DNA from: Solenopsis invicta
Taxonomy: Eukaryota; Arthropoda; Insecta; Hymenoptera; Formicidae
NCBI RefSeq assembly: GCF_016802725.1
Contig: NC_052667.1
Coordinates: forward strand, 22,714,346-22,778,345
Direction of reading: 5' to 3'
DNA: 64,000 nucleotides
The notes below the pieces were generated by a model. That model was not told the DNA's origin. It saw only the letters and a program-made list of their open reading frames with translations, and searched no databases. A program made the position numbers and the translations under genes. Positions 26,649 to 40,900 of this stretch are shown in pieces; the stretch's first letter is position 1; the number at the start of each line of letters is the position of its first letter.

Positions 26649-27490
26649 TAGATAGAGAAAAAGTTATTGATAATAAGAATAATATTGATAGAACTTTTAC
26701 ATTAAATGATATAATTTACAATACGTTACTCGTAATGCTGTGTATATAATTTTCGAAAAACTGTTAAAGCGAGAAGGATTGTAATGAATGATTGTTAAAG
26801 ACAGTAAATATGTAACGTTTACAATGAGGAAAACGTTTTCATGAAATATTTTATTTTTAATCCCTTCTTCTCTTTTTTTACAATGTAAATTCTACTTAAA
26901 CAACTTTCTATTTTATAATCAGCTCGAAATGGAACAAAATATTTCAATTGAAGTGAAGTGAGGCAAAAATTTTAATACAATAGAAACTCTTGTTACGGAT
27001 TGAAGTATTATACGAGTAAGTAGAAACAATGCAAGAGGCGCATCTCTCACATCTACGGAAGTACTTATAAAGTATATGTTTATTTCACAAAACACATTAT
27101 CAATGCAATTTCAAGAGAGATCAAGAGATATCCAAATTAAAGTTAAAGTAACAAAGTTAGAATAAAAATTGAATTAAACTTCTGATATCTTAAGAATTCT
27201 TGCCTTGTAGAAACAGATAAATATTTTATCGATTTACTGTGATATTTCTTACTTGAGGTAATCAGTTATACAAAATTTGAATAAACTTTAAACACTATAA
27301 TCTATATTAATATTGATTACTTCCTACAATATTATGAGGTCAGAAAACATAAAATTTATGTGATTTATTTCGCTTTCCGTTGTTAACGGAACACGATTTT
27401 TGCCTTTGTAATATCAAACATAAGACATTCTGGAAAAAATATAATAATTTTATTCGCTCCTACGTCTTGTGATTTACTCAATATTCCGCA

Positions 27491-27518
27491 TTTTTTTATT
27501 TTATTTTATTTTATTTTA
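27491..27518. repeat. (TTTTA)n pentanucleotide tract
   Basis: About four TTTTA units after a T run. A complementary (AAAAT)n tract lies about 480 bp further on. Confidence 0.85.
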
Positions 27519-27978
27519 ACGATTTCTGTTTTGTGTAATAACAACGAGCATCCATATTATTTTCCATACGCTAACGCACAAGTTCCATCCATTTTCATTA
27601 TATAGTGATTAAACAAAAATACGCTGACGGTCGCTTACATTTGCAACTGAAATATCGAACGCGTCACGATTTATTTCGTTCAGATTAACAAGTTAAATGG
27701 ATTTGATGCGTCGCAATAATTTGTGAGCCCGATACGTCCTCTTAATGCTAGTTCGCGCAGCGTTTATCGAGTCGGCTGTTTGTCACCATGTCAAAATTCC
27801 GAGTATTAGCTGATCAATCCAATAATATCGTCGAAATGGAACGTTGCGTGCACCCGTTACGGCCACTCCGCGTGGAAGATTTGTCGTCGGTCCATAAAAG
27901 CGACATACGTAAAACAAACGGCGGACGAACAAGGAGCGAGCCGGTGCTCTAATTTTCGCACAGCGCATTCAGAGTTCT

Positions 27979-28018
27979 AAAAAAAAAAAAATAAAATAAA
28001 ATAAAATAAAAAAAAAAC
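27979..28018. repeat. (AAAAT)n pentanucleotide tract with poly(A)
   Basis: A12, then ATAAA-type units, then A10. Its complement occurs at 27491-27518. Confidence 0.85.
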
Positions 28019-29879
28019 CAAAAAGTTCTGCGCGTCGCAATTATATCGTAATGTTTTTCGCGGCGCGAAAAACTAACCGCGGACGTCCTTCCTCTGTGAA
28101 CGCGTCGCCCGCGATAAATATTTTACATCGCGTTTTCATTATACGCGAGCAGTTACATGAAATAGCAGAAATATCTCGCACATGATTCACAGCGGCGATT
28201 CATAACCGCGAGCGCATTCGGTCAGCCGGTCGGCGCGCTTATTATCGCGATACGTCATTTACGAAACGGAATTATTGTTTATTACCTAGCCTCACGGTAT
28301 ACGCGCGTTGCGTAAATTCGCGACACTTCGCCGAGCCGCTTTGCCGCTCTATCTCGGATACACGAGCACTTGCCACGCGCTCTATTTTGACATCATTGTC
28401 AGAAACGTCGATTACACGTTATCGCGTTGTTAACTGCGACCGTTATATCGAGGCCGTTGCGCGCGTTCTCTCGACGTTAGAAGCCGTCTTTATGGAACAC
28501 CCCGTGGAAACACAATCCGTGAGTTGCGCAATGGGATTGCCTCTCCCTTTCTCTCTATCTCTCAATGCGGGATTTATAATTCTCGTGCAGATGGAACGGG
28601 AAACGCCATTAAAAAAAATAAAAAAAAAATAGAAAAACGTTCGCGAAAGTTGGAATAAGCAAGTTGCGCTCGAAGAGCGATAGTTTCTGAATTTTAAATA
28701 GCTCAATTGTATGCAAAAATATAAATTCACATCTCGGGGAGAAACTTTGACCGACGAGCTTCTAGTAGAAGTAGAGAGCAGTAAAGTAGGTAGCAAATTT
28801 GGTCGCCGGTTAGCATTTTACGTGTGTCGCGAGTAAACTATTCTTGAAGAAAATATTATCCGTCGTAAAATAGTGCTCGTACGAAAATACATAGAGAGAA
28901 GGAGATGGTTGTGGAATATTATTTTGTTTTTCAACAATAACTTGGTAAATATTAACACGACGCAATTCTAACCCCAGTTCATTAGAAATTTATCGGATAT
29001 ATAGAACGAACGTAATTTACGATTGATGTCGTAAAAGGCACTTTTATTTATAAAACAGAACGTAAATTAATGATCCTTCGTAGATTTTACACACAAATAA
29101 GTGCCACAAATCAAGGTTTTACGAGCGTTTTATAAAATATATTTTATTGCAAAAATTTAAAAAAAAATTTTTTTAGTTCAAAAATTTTGTTAAACAAAAC
29201 TCAAAACGTTTTGAAATATTTTTTTTTTTTCTATTAAACATTATACGTCTACAATGAGATTGTAAAGTTCCAAGAGAAATCTACATGGTGGACGAACATA
29301 TTCCACAATCGCAGTCTACATATCACATGACTTTATTTGCTGAATTTATACATATATTACGACACATTAAATTCAATAATATTGATTGAAATTCATATTC
29401 AAGGCTTTCAAGTTAGACTAAAAGTTAAAAAATTAATATGTAACGTACTTAAAATTACATAAAGAGTTATCATATATTGCGTAAAATATTCTACTACCTG
29501 CAAAACTGAAATTCAGCTTTTATAAAAACACAGCGAACATCAATGACCAGTAACTATCCTACAATGTCCGAATAGATTGCGTAACGAAATAATTTTAACA
29601 ATTACTCTTAGAATTCAACGCGAATTATATAAAATATCATGATATTCCACGATTACCGTCCTTCCTCCGCACATTCGGTTCGCATTGTACAGTTATATTA
29701 GAATAATAATGCAAAATTTATTTTACTGCAAGTCCGCAACATTACTCTGTGGAATCTAATTATGAGAAGTTGATTGAAGCAAATAATGCGAGAAAGTCCA
29801 ATAAATAATTAGCGTTAGGATCTTTACTTGCATATTAAATCTACGTTCTTTGCTCTGAGATGAAAATATAAAATGTTCA

Positions 29880-30310
29880 ACGGGACGAGGAAGCGTCACC
29901 TATCATTTTTCGTCGTTTTTTTTTTATGAGAGCTCGATTGGACGCTGACTTCCGGGTTGTTCTCACACATCCGAACGATTCTGCTTACGATGCTCGCACG
30001 GGCGTTTATAAAATATTGGGATATGAATTTCTATGCGACAGGAAAATCATTTTGCACACGATCTTCGTACAGCCGGTTCGATCGACACTCTTTTGGAGAA
30101 AATTTCGTGTATTCTCTCCATTTCTCTTTCTCTATCTCCTTCTCCCTCTCCATTGCGAGCAAATGGGATCGAATACGAACGCTCTCGCGGCTGAAATTTT
30201 GCCATTCGAGAAGCGTCGCCGCATTTTCCGTTTTCCCTCCGCCTCCCCTCGTCGAGGTACCATCGTCACACGAGATCCACTCGAAAGAAAATTACCCAAT
30301 GCCATATTGG

Positions 30311-30362
<52 letters not shown>

Positions 30363-30740
30363 CAATAGGATACAGGTATCGAATAATCGAACGTCTACCC
30401 TCTGTAGTGCGAAAGCCAATCGGTCTCATCGCGCGTCGTTCTATCGTGTCGCGATTACCGAACCACCCGTTGCATTGTGGATCACCAATCGTCGGGTCGC
30501 CACCATTCCGGGTCGTGCTCCAGTTTTGACGTAGCTTTTCGCCAAATCCGTGTTAGAAGCTTTCCGCCCTCGCGTTCTCAGATATCCCGATTTTCGAGCC
30601 GTTTATTTTGAAAATAATGATAAATTGCACTTACGAAACGTAACCCGAATATTTTCATCTATTTTCATCTATTTACTTCCACTCCTGGCAAAAGGGGCGG
30701 CGAAGAGGCGCGTGTGACTTAAAATTCTCTACGAGTAGCA
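29880..30740. other. CpG-rich island around a (GA)n microsatellite
   Basis: The 202- and 190-codon plus-strand frames run through the microsatellite (Arg-Glu repeats) and have no motif on either side. Confidence 0.55.
30313..30361. repeat. (GA)n microsatellite
   Basis: About 24 uninterrupted GA units. It creates long Arg-Glu/Ser-Leu open frames on both strands that should not be taken as genes. Confidence 0.95.
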
Positions 30741-33700
30741 TTTTACGCGCGCCCATATATATATTTTTTTTTTCTTAGCTCCACCGCTTAATTTTATTTT
30801 GGGACATTTTTCGTCTGCGTCAAAATCTATGACTTTTCTCCCAAGAATTACAATATGTGCGATTGTGAGATTAACATGAAAAGAGAGCATTGGAAAATAC
30901 GCGTGACCGTTTGTTACATATAACGTTTAATATTTAATATATTTACCTTTTTGCGGACGCCGCAACGTTCGCGGCGAACGGACGTATACACGTGTATACG
31001 CAAATCTGAAATTCTAATAAAGCTTTTTTAATTGTTGCTACGTAAATATATGAATATTTATGCGTGTAATATTTATTCGATGTCCGAAACGCTAAAAATA
31101 TTATTTTTGTCAGCTCTTGCGCGCAATAACAAACGATTGCGCATTACGATTTGCTCGGAGCCGAGCCGAGCCGAGCCGCGCGCGGAAGTTGATTCCGGCC
31201 GCGTTCGCGGATATTCGGTGGTTTGTTATAACACAGCCATTGTATCGGGCATAACATATACCGATGCCTTGTACCGTGCGTATTAACATAAATACCGCCG
31301 GGGGTACACAGTAACTTTTACAGTATACACAGGCCAATATTGATCATAATTTCCGTCGACTGCGTTGAATGCGCCAAGTGATATTAAATCTGGATTATAC
31401 ACATCGCGTAACTCCGATATTCCGTTCGTAATGTAAATAACCCCGCACGGTAAACTTATATTAATATTGATACCGTTTCGAGAGCGATCGAACGTAAAGA
31501 AAGACCGATTCGATCATCTAAGGATGATAATAACCGGCAATATATGCTTGCGACAGTATTATTTATTTATTTACAGGGTTGATCGAAAATTAATAACAGA
31601 CGCGAATGTACATCATTAATGCATGTAGTAATGGATTCAACAATTCTGTTATATTTCAAATTTTACAGCAATACCGAAATGTAATTTAAAGTAATATTAG
31701 GTAGCGATTCGTGTTACACGTTAAAATCAGTCTCTTTTAATTTTGACCTCTATTTTAATCCGAATGCATGGATACGGATCCATCAGATTATGGTAAAAAT
31801 TGATAACAGCTTTTAGATTTATATTTTGACACAATAACGTATCAATGCATAACATATGGAAATCGGACAAAGAATATATCTGGAAAATCAGTCGAGCCTT
31901 GATTTAATTGGATTTTGCGGTTGAACGGTTACGTGAGAATCCAGTTTACCCAGATAACAAGGAACAAGGAGTATTGTGAATGGAGCTTGATTAAGAAGTG
32001 TACCGCGGCTCAAAATATAAACTAATTACCGCGCCCAGGAAGCATTTAGAAATATTAACGTTACAAAGTCGGTCAGTATGAACGCGCCGTAATGGCGCCG
32101 TTATAATGGCGTAATACGTTTTATTAATTATTCCGCTATTTGTATGTATGTAGGTAATTTGCGTTACAAGAATTATGTATTGTTCGCTTCTGTGCGGCAA
32201 CTAATCGCAAGATATGTGCAAGGTTATAATTAAATTACCATAAAATTTTCTCAGTTGAAAAGAATCGACGCCATTATTTTGAGAGCGTTTAATATGTATT
32301 ACTGGAAAGAGCATCATTTTCAAGACAACGTACTTTATTATATTATAAAATGAAAAATGGTTCTCGAAAAGGCTTTATAGCGTTATAATATTTTATGCGT
32401 CCGACGTTCTGTATGCAGAATACGTGTACATTTCAAGTTTAGTTAAATTAGAAATAACTTGGCCGAATGAGAAAATTGCTCGAATAAAACGCAAGTAATT
32501 ACTTTCTGCCGGATTTACGTTCTTCCGTCGACTCTAAATAGCTTTTAATTTATCAGAAAGCACATTTATTTTCATCAAAGTTCCGGCCGTAAAACTTTCT
32601 TAGAAACATTGAATTTATTGTATTTTAATAAGCTGTCAAAGCTAAAAGCTACCGACGACTGTTGACATTTAACTAGAAGTAGCAATTTAATTAATTAGTT
32701 GAAGTTAAATAATTTTGTGAATTTTAGAATTTCAATAATAAATCGACCGATGTATAAATAACAAAAATAAGAGGAGATTATCTATTTGCAGCATATTCGA
32801 TCGAAGCGAATATTGGTGCTTAATATTCTTACGTGAATTTTACAATATCCAATTCTTTATACAAATTTCTCATCAGTTATTTATCAGTCTTGAATTTGTA
32901 CAGTCCTAAATTAAGGTTTAAGTACGAATTATTTATTGTTTTAAAAGTAATAATGGAAGTACATTTTTTTAGATTAAAATAAATTATTCTATGTAACAAT
33001 TTATTAAAAATCTAATAAATTCTATAAAAATGTATAAAAAGAAAATTTAAGAAATGAACAGTTTTATGTATTTAAATCAAATTAGATCAATTTTAATGCG
33101 TAATATGAGTTAGTGACTAATAATAGTTTTAATTATGTTGTGATACTGCAGTTCAAGATATCGAATATCGAGTAAATATTTACAGATATCTAATACACCA
33201 ATTAGTTTCATTATTGATTACTAAAATACTTGTATTAATTCGCGCTTTGACGTTGAACGTACGCATATTTATCTGATAGAGACACATCGTTAAAAGCATT
33301 CATTAGAACGCGTACCCTTTTACGTTCTTTCTTTTTTTATTTTTAAAGTGTCCGTGAAGCGTTTAATCATTGTGGATTATGCGGATTCTCAATAAAAAGT
33401 GCCACACGCGCCACGCGCTTTTAATAAAATAAATTTCTGCAATATATCTGATCGTCGGAATAGAATTTGCGCTTGAATGCATATTAAAATGTTCGCATTA
33501 ATAAATACATAAATGTTTTGTGCTTTAGTCTTTAATTAATTAGGAGGTTGGTTTGGAAAATCGGTTTGTTAAAGCAGAGACGATGGAGTTTTTGAAATGG
33601 GTTTTGCCTCGGCTTTGAAAAGGAGACTTTTCTAAAGGATGTCGCGCAAGGGATCGGGGACGGGAAGCGTAAAATTAATCTTACGTTACTCGGATAACGT

Positions 33701-35377
33701 ATATTAAATATATAGTCCTTGAGAAGAACTCCTTCCCGATTAAATCGTCTCCGAGCTTCACACGGAAGAGTGCAGCTATTACCGCGCCATTATTCGTCGT
33801 TACATCCACGATATCGTAAATATACCGGATGCGATGCTATTCTTTAAGTGGCCTGGTGACTTTATATTGTCTTCACATTGATTAATTTGCTCTTGCTTTT
33901 CGTAGAGTATGTCCCGGATCTACCACACGGTTCTTTAGTCATGAATTTTTCATATAATCCAGGCTTGGCCTCGTAACAATATAATTTAAAACTTGTCACA
34001 CGACGGATTTTATTAAATTCCAATATTAAACCTGATGTTAAATTTAACTTAATCCTTTATTGTCTGTGGCTGACCTTTCGAAAATTATATAAAAAAAAAA
34101 AACACTAATTTGTAGAGAATAAATGATGCCTGCTTTTTTCTCTTTAAACGCGAAAGAGTGAATTTTTATTTTGTTATCTCTAAAATTATAACAATTAATT
34201 AATGCAAGCGAAAATAATACAGGAAAGAAGTGAAATAATAAAGTTATACCATTTGGGTTAAAATAAAATTATATTAGCACTATCGAAGTTTATTTTGTGC
34301 AAAAACTTTAACGCGTTCAAATATTCTCATACACACACACACACGCACACACACATGAACAGGTACATCTGGCGTGCTTCCTACATTGGAGAAATATTAA
34401 TTATTACGTTATCCGCAACAATGTAATGGCAAAACTTATTACAGCCAGTAATTCCAAAATATGTGAATGCGCCCTAATGTGGTATTATTATTAATTTAAT
34501 CTTCATTATTTTATGAATTTATTATACCATGCATTTGGTTTCATCGAGATTGATTTCCTTTATGACCTCCATACTGGCAGCAAACATCACGCGCGCGCGA
34601 GGCACTCCGCGGATGATATAATTGTTCGTTCAATTTAATTTTAATATCTTGCTTAATACGGCAAGTTTGTTAGATATGAATAAATACGATACGAGATGAG
34701 CTACGTAATTAAGCTCTGTATGCCGAAAATAAATAGATCCGATCTCGATTAAATATTCCGCCATGCAAATATCTGATTCGCGAGATTTCAGCGCCTCATT
34801 TAATTAATCAATTAATTTATCGCCGATGACAAAGGCCGTGTTTGCCGATGTGATCGACGGCACGGCAACGCGCCGGAATCCTTTCCGGGTGCGATATTAG
34901 GTGACCCGTAAATTTCCTTCGGGGATCGCCGCTGGAACGTTTCCATCGGCAAAGTACAAGTCGCAAAAAAGCCTCAACATTGGTAACGTAATTGGCTGTC
35001 GAATCGCTTCGCCGAGGGCCGAAGATTTATGCGAACTTTTTATTCAGAGCCGCGTTTCTCCTCCAGCAACGATAAGGATTCGCGCCTCTGAATTGAGACT
35101 TTTCCACGGAAATTACAATCGCAATTAGGTTCTAATATGCATAGATTGAAATCCGATCGAGATTGGAACACGGCCTGCCAATGAGAATAAGGAGTGGCAG
35201 TACGATCTCACGAATTATTTCTTTATTACCATTTTGTCTCTGACAGGCCGTTGTAATAACAAGCGTTTTTCGTAAACAAATTTTGCTAATGAAAAATTAA
35301 TTCAAATTAGTTTATTAGGTCAAACAGAGTATGAATATAAGCTTGTGCATTAAATCATTGTACGATCTTATATTTTT
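30741..35377. other. Intergenic DNA, no gene seen
   Basis: A short GC-rich patch at 31.1-31.5 kb includes a (GAGCC)n run; the rest is AT-rich. Only short frames. Confidence 0.55.
34330..34354. repeat. (AC)n microsatellite, one interruption
   Basis: About 12 AC units with a single G interruption. Confidence 0.9.
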
Positions 35378-35620
35378 ACACGGAGAGAGAACCATTTTGC
35401 TGAAGTATCTAAAAATTTAACGAGATATAGATCTGAAAGTAGTTTTATTAAATTATCAAAATAATTAGGACATTCAAGCGAGATGAGCAATGCTGCAAAA
35501 GTATTGACATTCTAGCAATCAATTTGAGCGTCTTGCGTAATTATTTTGATACTCTAATAAAATTTATTTCTGTATCTTGCCAAACTTTTAAACATTTCAA
35601 CAAAATCGTTCTTTTCATAT
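35378..35620. mobile_element. Palindromic MITE-like family A, copy 5
   Basis: It starts ACACGGAGAGAGAACCATTT and ends CAAAATCGTTCTTTTC. The interior contains GAGCAATGCTGCAAAAGTAT, TGACATTCTAGCAATCA and GCGTAATTATTTTGATACTC, aligned with copies 2 and 6. Confidence 0.7.
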
Positions 35621-35885
35621 ACGTTTATTGAATTAAAATAGTTAATATTTTTTATTTACATAAAAATGGTTCTAATTATTTGTTTGACTATCCTGCTCGC
35701 AAAGATTTCTATCAACTTTGTTTTTATGGCTTATTTTATTAGGTGCACAAATAATCCACATATTTTTTATAAAATTCAGTATTTGTTGGAACATGCCGAT
35801 ATGGTTCCATCATGAAACTATAATATTTCCATTATTTTTTAATATTTCTCTCTACCTTTTAAGCAAATTATAGATTCCGAATTTA

Positions 35886-36268
35886 CACTAAAAACAATGT
35901 TTTGTTGTAACAACAAATAATTTAATTAAAATGGACTGAACAAAAACTATTTAGTTAATATAAATAAATATTTTTTTTATTTATATTTTTATTTATATTT
36001 TACATTTACAACTAAATTTTTTGTCATACGAAACAATAACTAACATATTTGTTATTGATAAAGGCGTTACTCAAATAGCTTTTAAGCATTAGTACACTAA
36101 AAGCTTTTATTTTGTTTTATGTAATAAAAATATTTGCTTCTACGAAACACGTAAATAAAACAAAAATATTCATTTATATTTCCTAAATATTTGTTTATAT
36201 TAATTAGTTTTGTTCGTTACATTTTAAGCCAATTATTCGTTGTTACAACAAAACATTTTTTTCTAATG
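35886..36268. mobile_element. 383-bp palindromic MITE with TA target duplication
   Basis: It begins CACTAAAAACAATGTTTTGT and ends with the complement of CATTAGAAAAAAATGTTTTG, flanked by TA on both sides. The subterminal TTGTTGTAACAAC is itself palindromic and occurs in both arms. The CACTAAAAA terminus resembles the element at 26.4 kb, but the interiors differ. Confidence 0.65.
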
Positions 36269-36362
36269 TAGAAAAACCAGTCTTTTTTTTGTGAATTGAA
36301 TTCATTAAGTTATTTTCTTATTTTTTCGACTTTTATAAATATTTTATCAGGCAATGGGCGTT

Positions 36363-36597
36363 GAACGAAACAAATGATATATAATTTAAAGGCGCTATGT
36401 CTAGTGACAGAGTATGGTAAAACCGAATGTGGTAAAACATTCTAATCAAGTTGCAGTGTATCTGCAACTGGCGATGATAGGAAAAGGTCGTCGCCCAATA
36501 ATCGTCGGCCCTGTATTGCGAGATTGATTAAAGATACACTATTGCAACTTGGGACGTTTTATCACACCCGGTGTTTAGATTATTATTTGTTTCGTTC
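36363..36597. mobile_element. 235-bp palindromic element
   Basis: The ends read GAACGAAACAAAT inwards on both sides. The arms then share GTGGTAAAAC/GTGATAAAAC, CAAGTTGCA and GTGTATCT modules. It lies 94 bp after the TA-flanked MITE. The target duplication is not clear. Confidence 0.55.
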
Positions 36598-36779
36598 GAT
36601 GTAGCATGTCTTGTTCAACAAAAAATTTAGAAAAAAAAATGAGAAAATAGCTAGTGGATTATTTATTTATACGCCCAACACATTTGTCTCACAATATCGA
36701 ATTTTTGTTTTATCACTGGACTTTATTATTACATGTTATTGGTGTTTTCGCGTAAGTGTTATTACCGGCGCACTGATAT

Positions 36780-37980
36780 AAACTATAACGCGCCGGAAAC
36801 GCGTATACGGTTCCCGCTGAACTACTTCCATTGTCATGCAAAGCACCTTCGAGCGAATCACCTCGCATTCGATCCCAACGACTCTGCGTAATATGCGGCG
36901 CGGTAATTAAGAGTTTTTTTGCTTGTTGTAAAATGTATTCGCTCTGCTATAGAGGGAGTCACAAACGGAACGGCGGGCGGAACTCTGATGACGATGATGA
37001 GGTGGAATCGCAAGGTGGAAAGGTTTCTCTGAGGAGAAGATTGTGCGGAGCGTGGGCGACCGCAAAAGGAAGCGATCTCTGCAAAGAAAGTAGAAAACAA
37101 AAGGTCTCTGTCTTTGACTGCACTCTATCGATGTTGTGATCGACCAGACGAGCAAAATAATGATTCGGTACCTTCGACGCGAAAAGTTCTCGTTCCCCGT
37201 TGCGAAAATATTCCGGGAAGTATCGCGAGGAGAGTGTCGTCGTCTTGTCGCCGCGCGATTGATTCCGAGACGCTGGGGAAGTTTGATGGATCGCTCCATC
37301 GGTCGGATTTCTTACACCACGTCGAATATTCAAATTTCACAAAGTATTCTGAACATTTTGTTAGCCTCAGCGCGATACACTCGACTTGTATCGGCGCGGG
37401 CGCGCCGGGCTTTTAACAGTCTCGTTTGACAAAATGCGCGCGAGGCAGAAGAAGAAACGTCATGCCTATAGGACTTCTTCAGTTCTGAGATCTAAGTGCA
37501 TTGGCGAAGGGAACACGCGTGTGCACACTTACCCGTGTGCATACACGTGAGCAAGACGCGTTTCCCTTACACCTTACCCCCCCCCCCTTCCTCCGCTCGC
37601 TGCTTGGCAAAGAAATGACATGGCAAAGAGAGATGCTTCACGTGAAACTCTCGCCTCGCCTTCGTCACGAGGACGTGCCGCGAGACGAGCGCGGCAGATT
37701 CTTTTCTCTTCTTTTTTTTTTTCTTCTTTCCGTCCACACTCCCCCGTCTTGCTCGAGATATGGAAGTCACATCGGACCTTTTACCGGCGACGTCGCATAA
37801 AGGCGCGCCACTTCAATCAACAGTTTTCACGATATTACTCCCTAAAATTCCATTCTAGGAAACTTGACTCACTTATTAAATTTTAAATTGTACTAGATTT
37901 TATTTAACGCGCCCGCGCCCGTTTTTGAGCCGCGCGCGAAATATACTTTTTGTCAGATCGCGAACGAAATGAAGTCTCGG
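36780..37980. other. CpG-rich island
   Basis: Ten or more overlapping frames on both strands indicate low stop density, not coding. A C10 run lies near 37577. No motif or splice structure could be assembled. Confidence 0.5.
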
Positions 37981-40900
37981 GCGACAGAAGAGTGAAGCTT
38001 GCTCCAGTCCTAATTAGAGTTTACTAGTCGTTTCACGACATCGTTTACGTATAATTAAAGCAAAAAGTATCAATTTCATTTTGCACGTCACGAGACAATC
38101 TTAATGAGCTTTTTTTTACCATCTTCTTTTTGCGCTACAAAAAAGTTATTGTAATATTCTCGAGTCTCGAAATTAGCAGCGCAAGCTCTTCTGTTTATGA
38201 TCTAATTTACCACGCTCGACATTTTTCATTTATTATTATTTTTTATTTATGTTAAAAAAATTTAATAATACATACGCGCGCACAGATCAACTTTATTAAT
38301 TACGTTAATCTTTTGTTATATCGGATTCCAGCGGCGTATTTTATTGGAAAAGAAAGAAGCGGCTTCTGTACCTTACCTTGGTTTAATTTTCTTTTTAACG
38401 TATACATATTTTTGTAGAATAAAATTACAGTAATTTTGGGCTAATTGTTAAAAACATATTGTTTACCAGTCTTTCTATCACATTTATGAAATTTGAAACA
38501 AAACATGTTTTTACATTACTATTTCTTATCGATTCTTTAACATTGTATGAAAATATGTCGAATCAAAATTAAATCTTATATAGACTATTCAGTTTTCAAA
38601 GTTCAAAGAATGATACGCGAATAACGAGCGGCACTTTAGAAATACTTTTCTCAAATTAATGTTGGCAATTTCGCATGGTTAGCGATGATATTTACATAAA
38701 TCGTTAAAATAATTTTACTTCCAAGCGAGCGGACGCGATGGCCGGGGTATCACGCTGATTGAAACAATGGAAACCAAGAGTGGCGTATTAAACGGCCAAG
38801 AGAAATAGGAGAATGGAGCATAAATTCACTGGCGAAACATGTCGGACACGGGATGCAATACTTGTTTGTTGCGTCCTACGCGGACCGGATATAGCGCTGC
38901 GTTTGCTCGTACGTTCGTTTTCCCGAACGATCAATTGGTTGCAATTGAAGCGATATTTGTTCTCCCATTGGACTAATACTTTTTATTCCCGCTACCGGTA
39001 TTTCTGCCCTGCACAATGTCAGAAGAGAAACTGTCTTCGGCGTAGTTTTTTTCAAAAATACAATACGATTTCATACTTTATTATAATCGTATATCAATGG
39101 GGGGAAACGTAAACCAAACGACTATATATATATTAGACGAGATCTCAACGTTGGGGCACGTGGAACATTACACTTATGATTTGCCACCCTCGCGCGCGGC
39201 GCGACATAAAACTTCGGAGGATAGCGCTCACTTCCGGAGCGAGCACCGCAGACGAAAATATTTTATATGTCACGATAAGGTAACGACCCTCTTTCGGGGT
39301 TTTCCAGCCAAGACTAACGAAGTTCTCCGGCAGTCCGGAAAATCAAGTGCCTGAACTGCTTTCCTTCGTCTTTCATCGACCTGAATTCGCGTCGGATTGA
39401 AACTCAGAAAGAAACAGCGCGTGGAGCGCGAAGACTGCGAAACTCGCTCGGTCGAACGTCCCCAGGACTAATGATTGCCCCATGCACTTCGATTGGTTTC
39501 GTTATTTCGTTTCAGCGGGTAACAAAATACTTACTTTGCTTTCGATTTCGTTTTGGCAAAATGTTTTCGCGTCCCTGCACTTCGAGCTCACGGATAGATC
39601 TTTCTTTTTAAATTCTTCGCCACGGAATCAACTTTAGGAAGGGTCATTGGTTTCGATTTATTTTAGAAACTTTTATTTACGACTCGTCTATAATCCATTG
39701 AATTATTATGCATATTTAAAAGATACTCATCCAAATTTATTACTTTTAACTCTTGCTGTTAAATGCAATTTAAGTAGTATTATCATTAGAATTTTCACAA
39801 CTTCGATATTTTCTGAATCAAGAAATTTCAATATTATGAAAAAAAAAGATTTTAATCTATTATACAATAAATAATAATGTCTATAGAAAAGGGAAATTCA
39901 ATTGTTGTATTATTATTAATGTACCTCTCGACAAATTTTCGTAACGTCATAAATGGCCAAGTATTCAGTCTTGCACAAAAAATACCGAGCAATTATATTT
40001 ATATCTGAGACAAGTTGAAACAGCACCTTAATTATAATATCGCGAGATAAAAAATCAATAACGCCACGGTTCTGTAAATTATATCGTATAATTTTCGGCT
40101 TATCTATGAACAGAGTTTCAAATCGGTCATCTGTTTTTGCAAATATCAGATCTGCGTTTGTGTGCGTGCTTTCCGGTTGAACATTTTTTGATTAATTATC
40201 CGAGAAGATCGCGTGGGAAACGCGGTCTGTTATCTAAATTATCCCCTCTGACGAACCACTCGCAAACGACGTGAACTGTAGCGGTCGAAGCGGGAAAACG
40301 CGAACGCGATTTCCGTACCTGCTGTGGAAACCACGCTATTGTTTCACTAAGTTGCCAGAAACTCGCCTACTACACTACCTCCCTCGTAGTTTTGCTCGTC
40401 CCTTTTCTTCTCTCTTCAAAACGTATTTCGGGAGAAGAATTCCGAATCCTGGGGTAGGATAAGTTTATCGGGCGAGGCCGCAGAGTGTTGCGAGCTCAAC
40501 TTCCGAAAATGGGATTTAGCTCTCTCCCTCTCTCTCTCTCTTTTTCTTTCTCTCTCTCTTTTTCTGGTAAATGGACAATCTGATACTGATATACACAGTC
40601 TGCGTAAATCCAAAAACTTTTCTTCGGATACAGGATTTTTGGTCAATGCGAGGTCAATTTTCCTTCAGCGTATTCAGAAGCTAATATTTTACAAAATAAT
40701 CAAAGCACATATATTTTTGTTAATATTGTATATTCCGTGTGTATGCACTTAACTAAAAAATTAAATAATTTAAATATTTTTAATTATATTTTTATTATGC
40801 ATAAATGCTTTAATCTGGCACATCAAAGAGAGCAAGTATGCAAATATTTGCTTGAAATAACTGTTTTCAAGTATAAGTGATAATTTAGCGAATGGTAGAC

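Larger units (their letters stand above)
26651..29879. other. Intergenic DNA, no gene seen
   Basis: AT-rich to 27.6 kb, CpG-rich 27.7-28.5 kb, then AT-rich. Holds the two complementary pentanucleotide tracts. Confidence 0.55.

Noticed and set aside
29926..30534. 202- and 190-codon overlapping frames
   Set aside because: Both run through a (GA)n microsatellite giving Arg-Glu repeats. Flanking sequence has no protein signature and two frames are open at once.
36831..37430. Cluster of 70-130-codon frames on both strands
   Set aside because: Mutually overlapping and motif-free; explained by CpG-rich composition.
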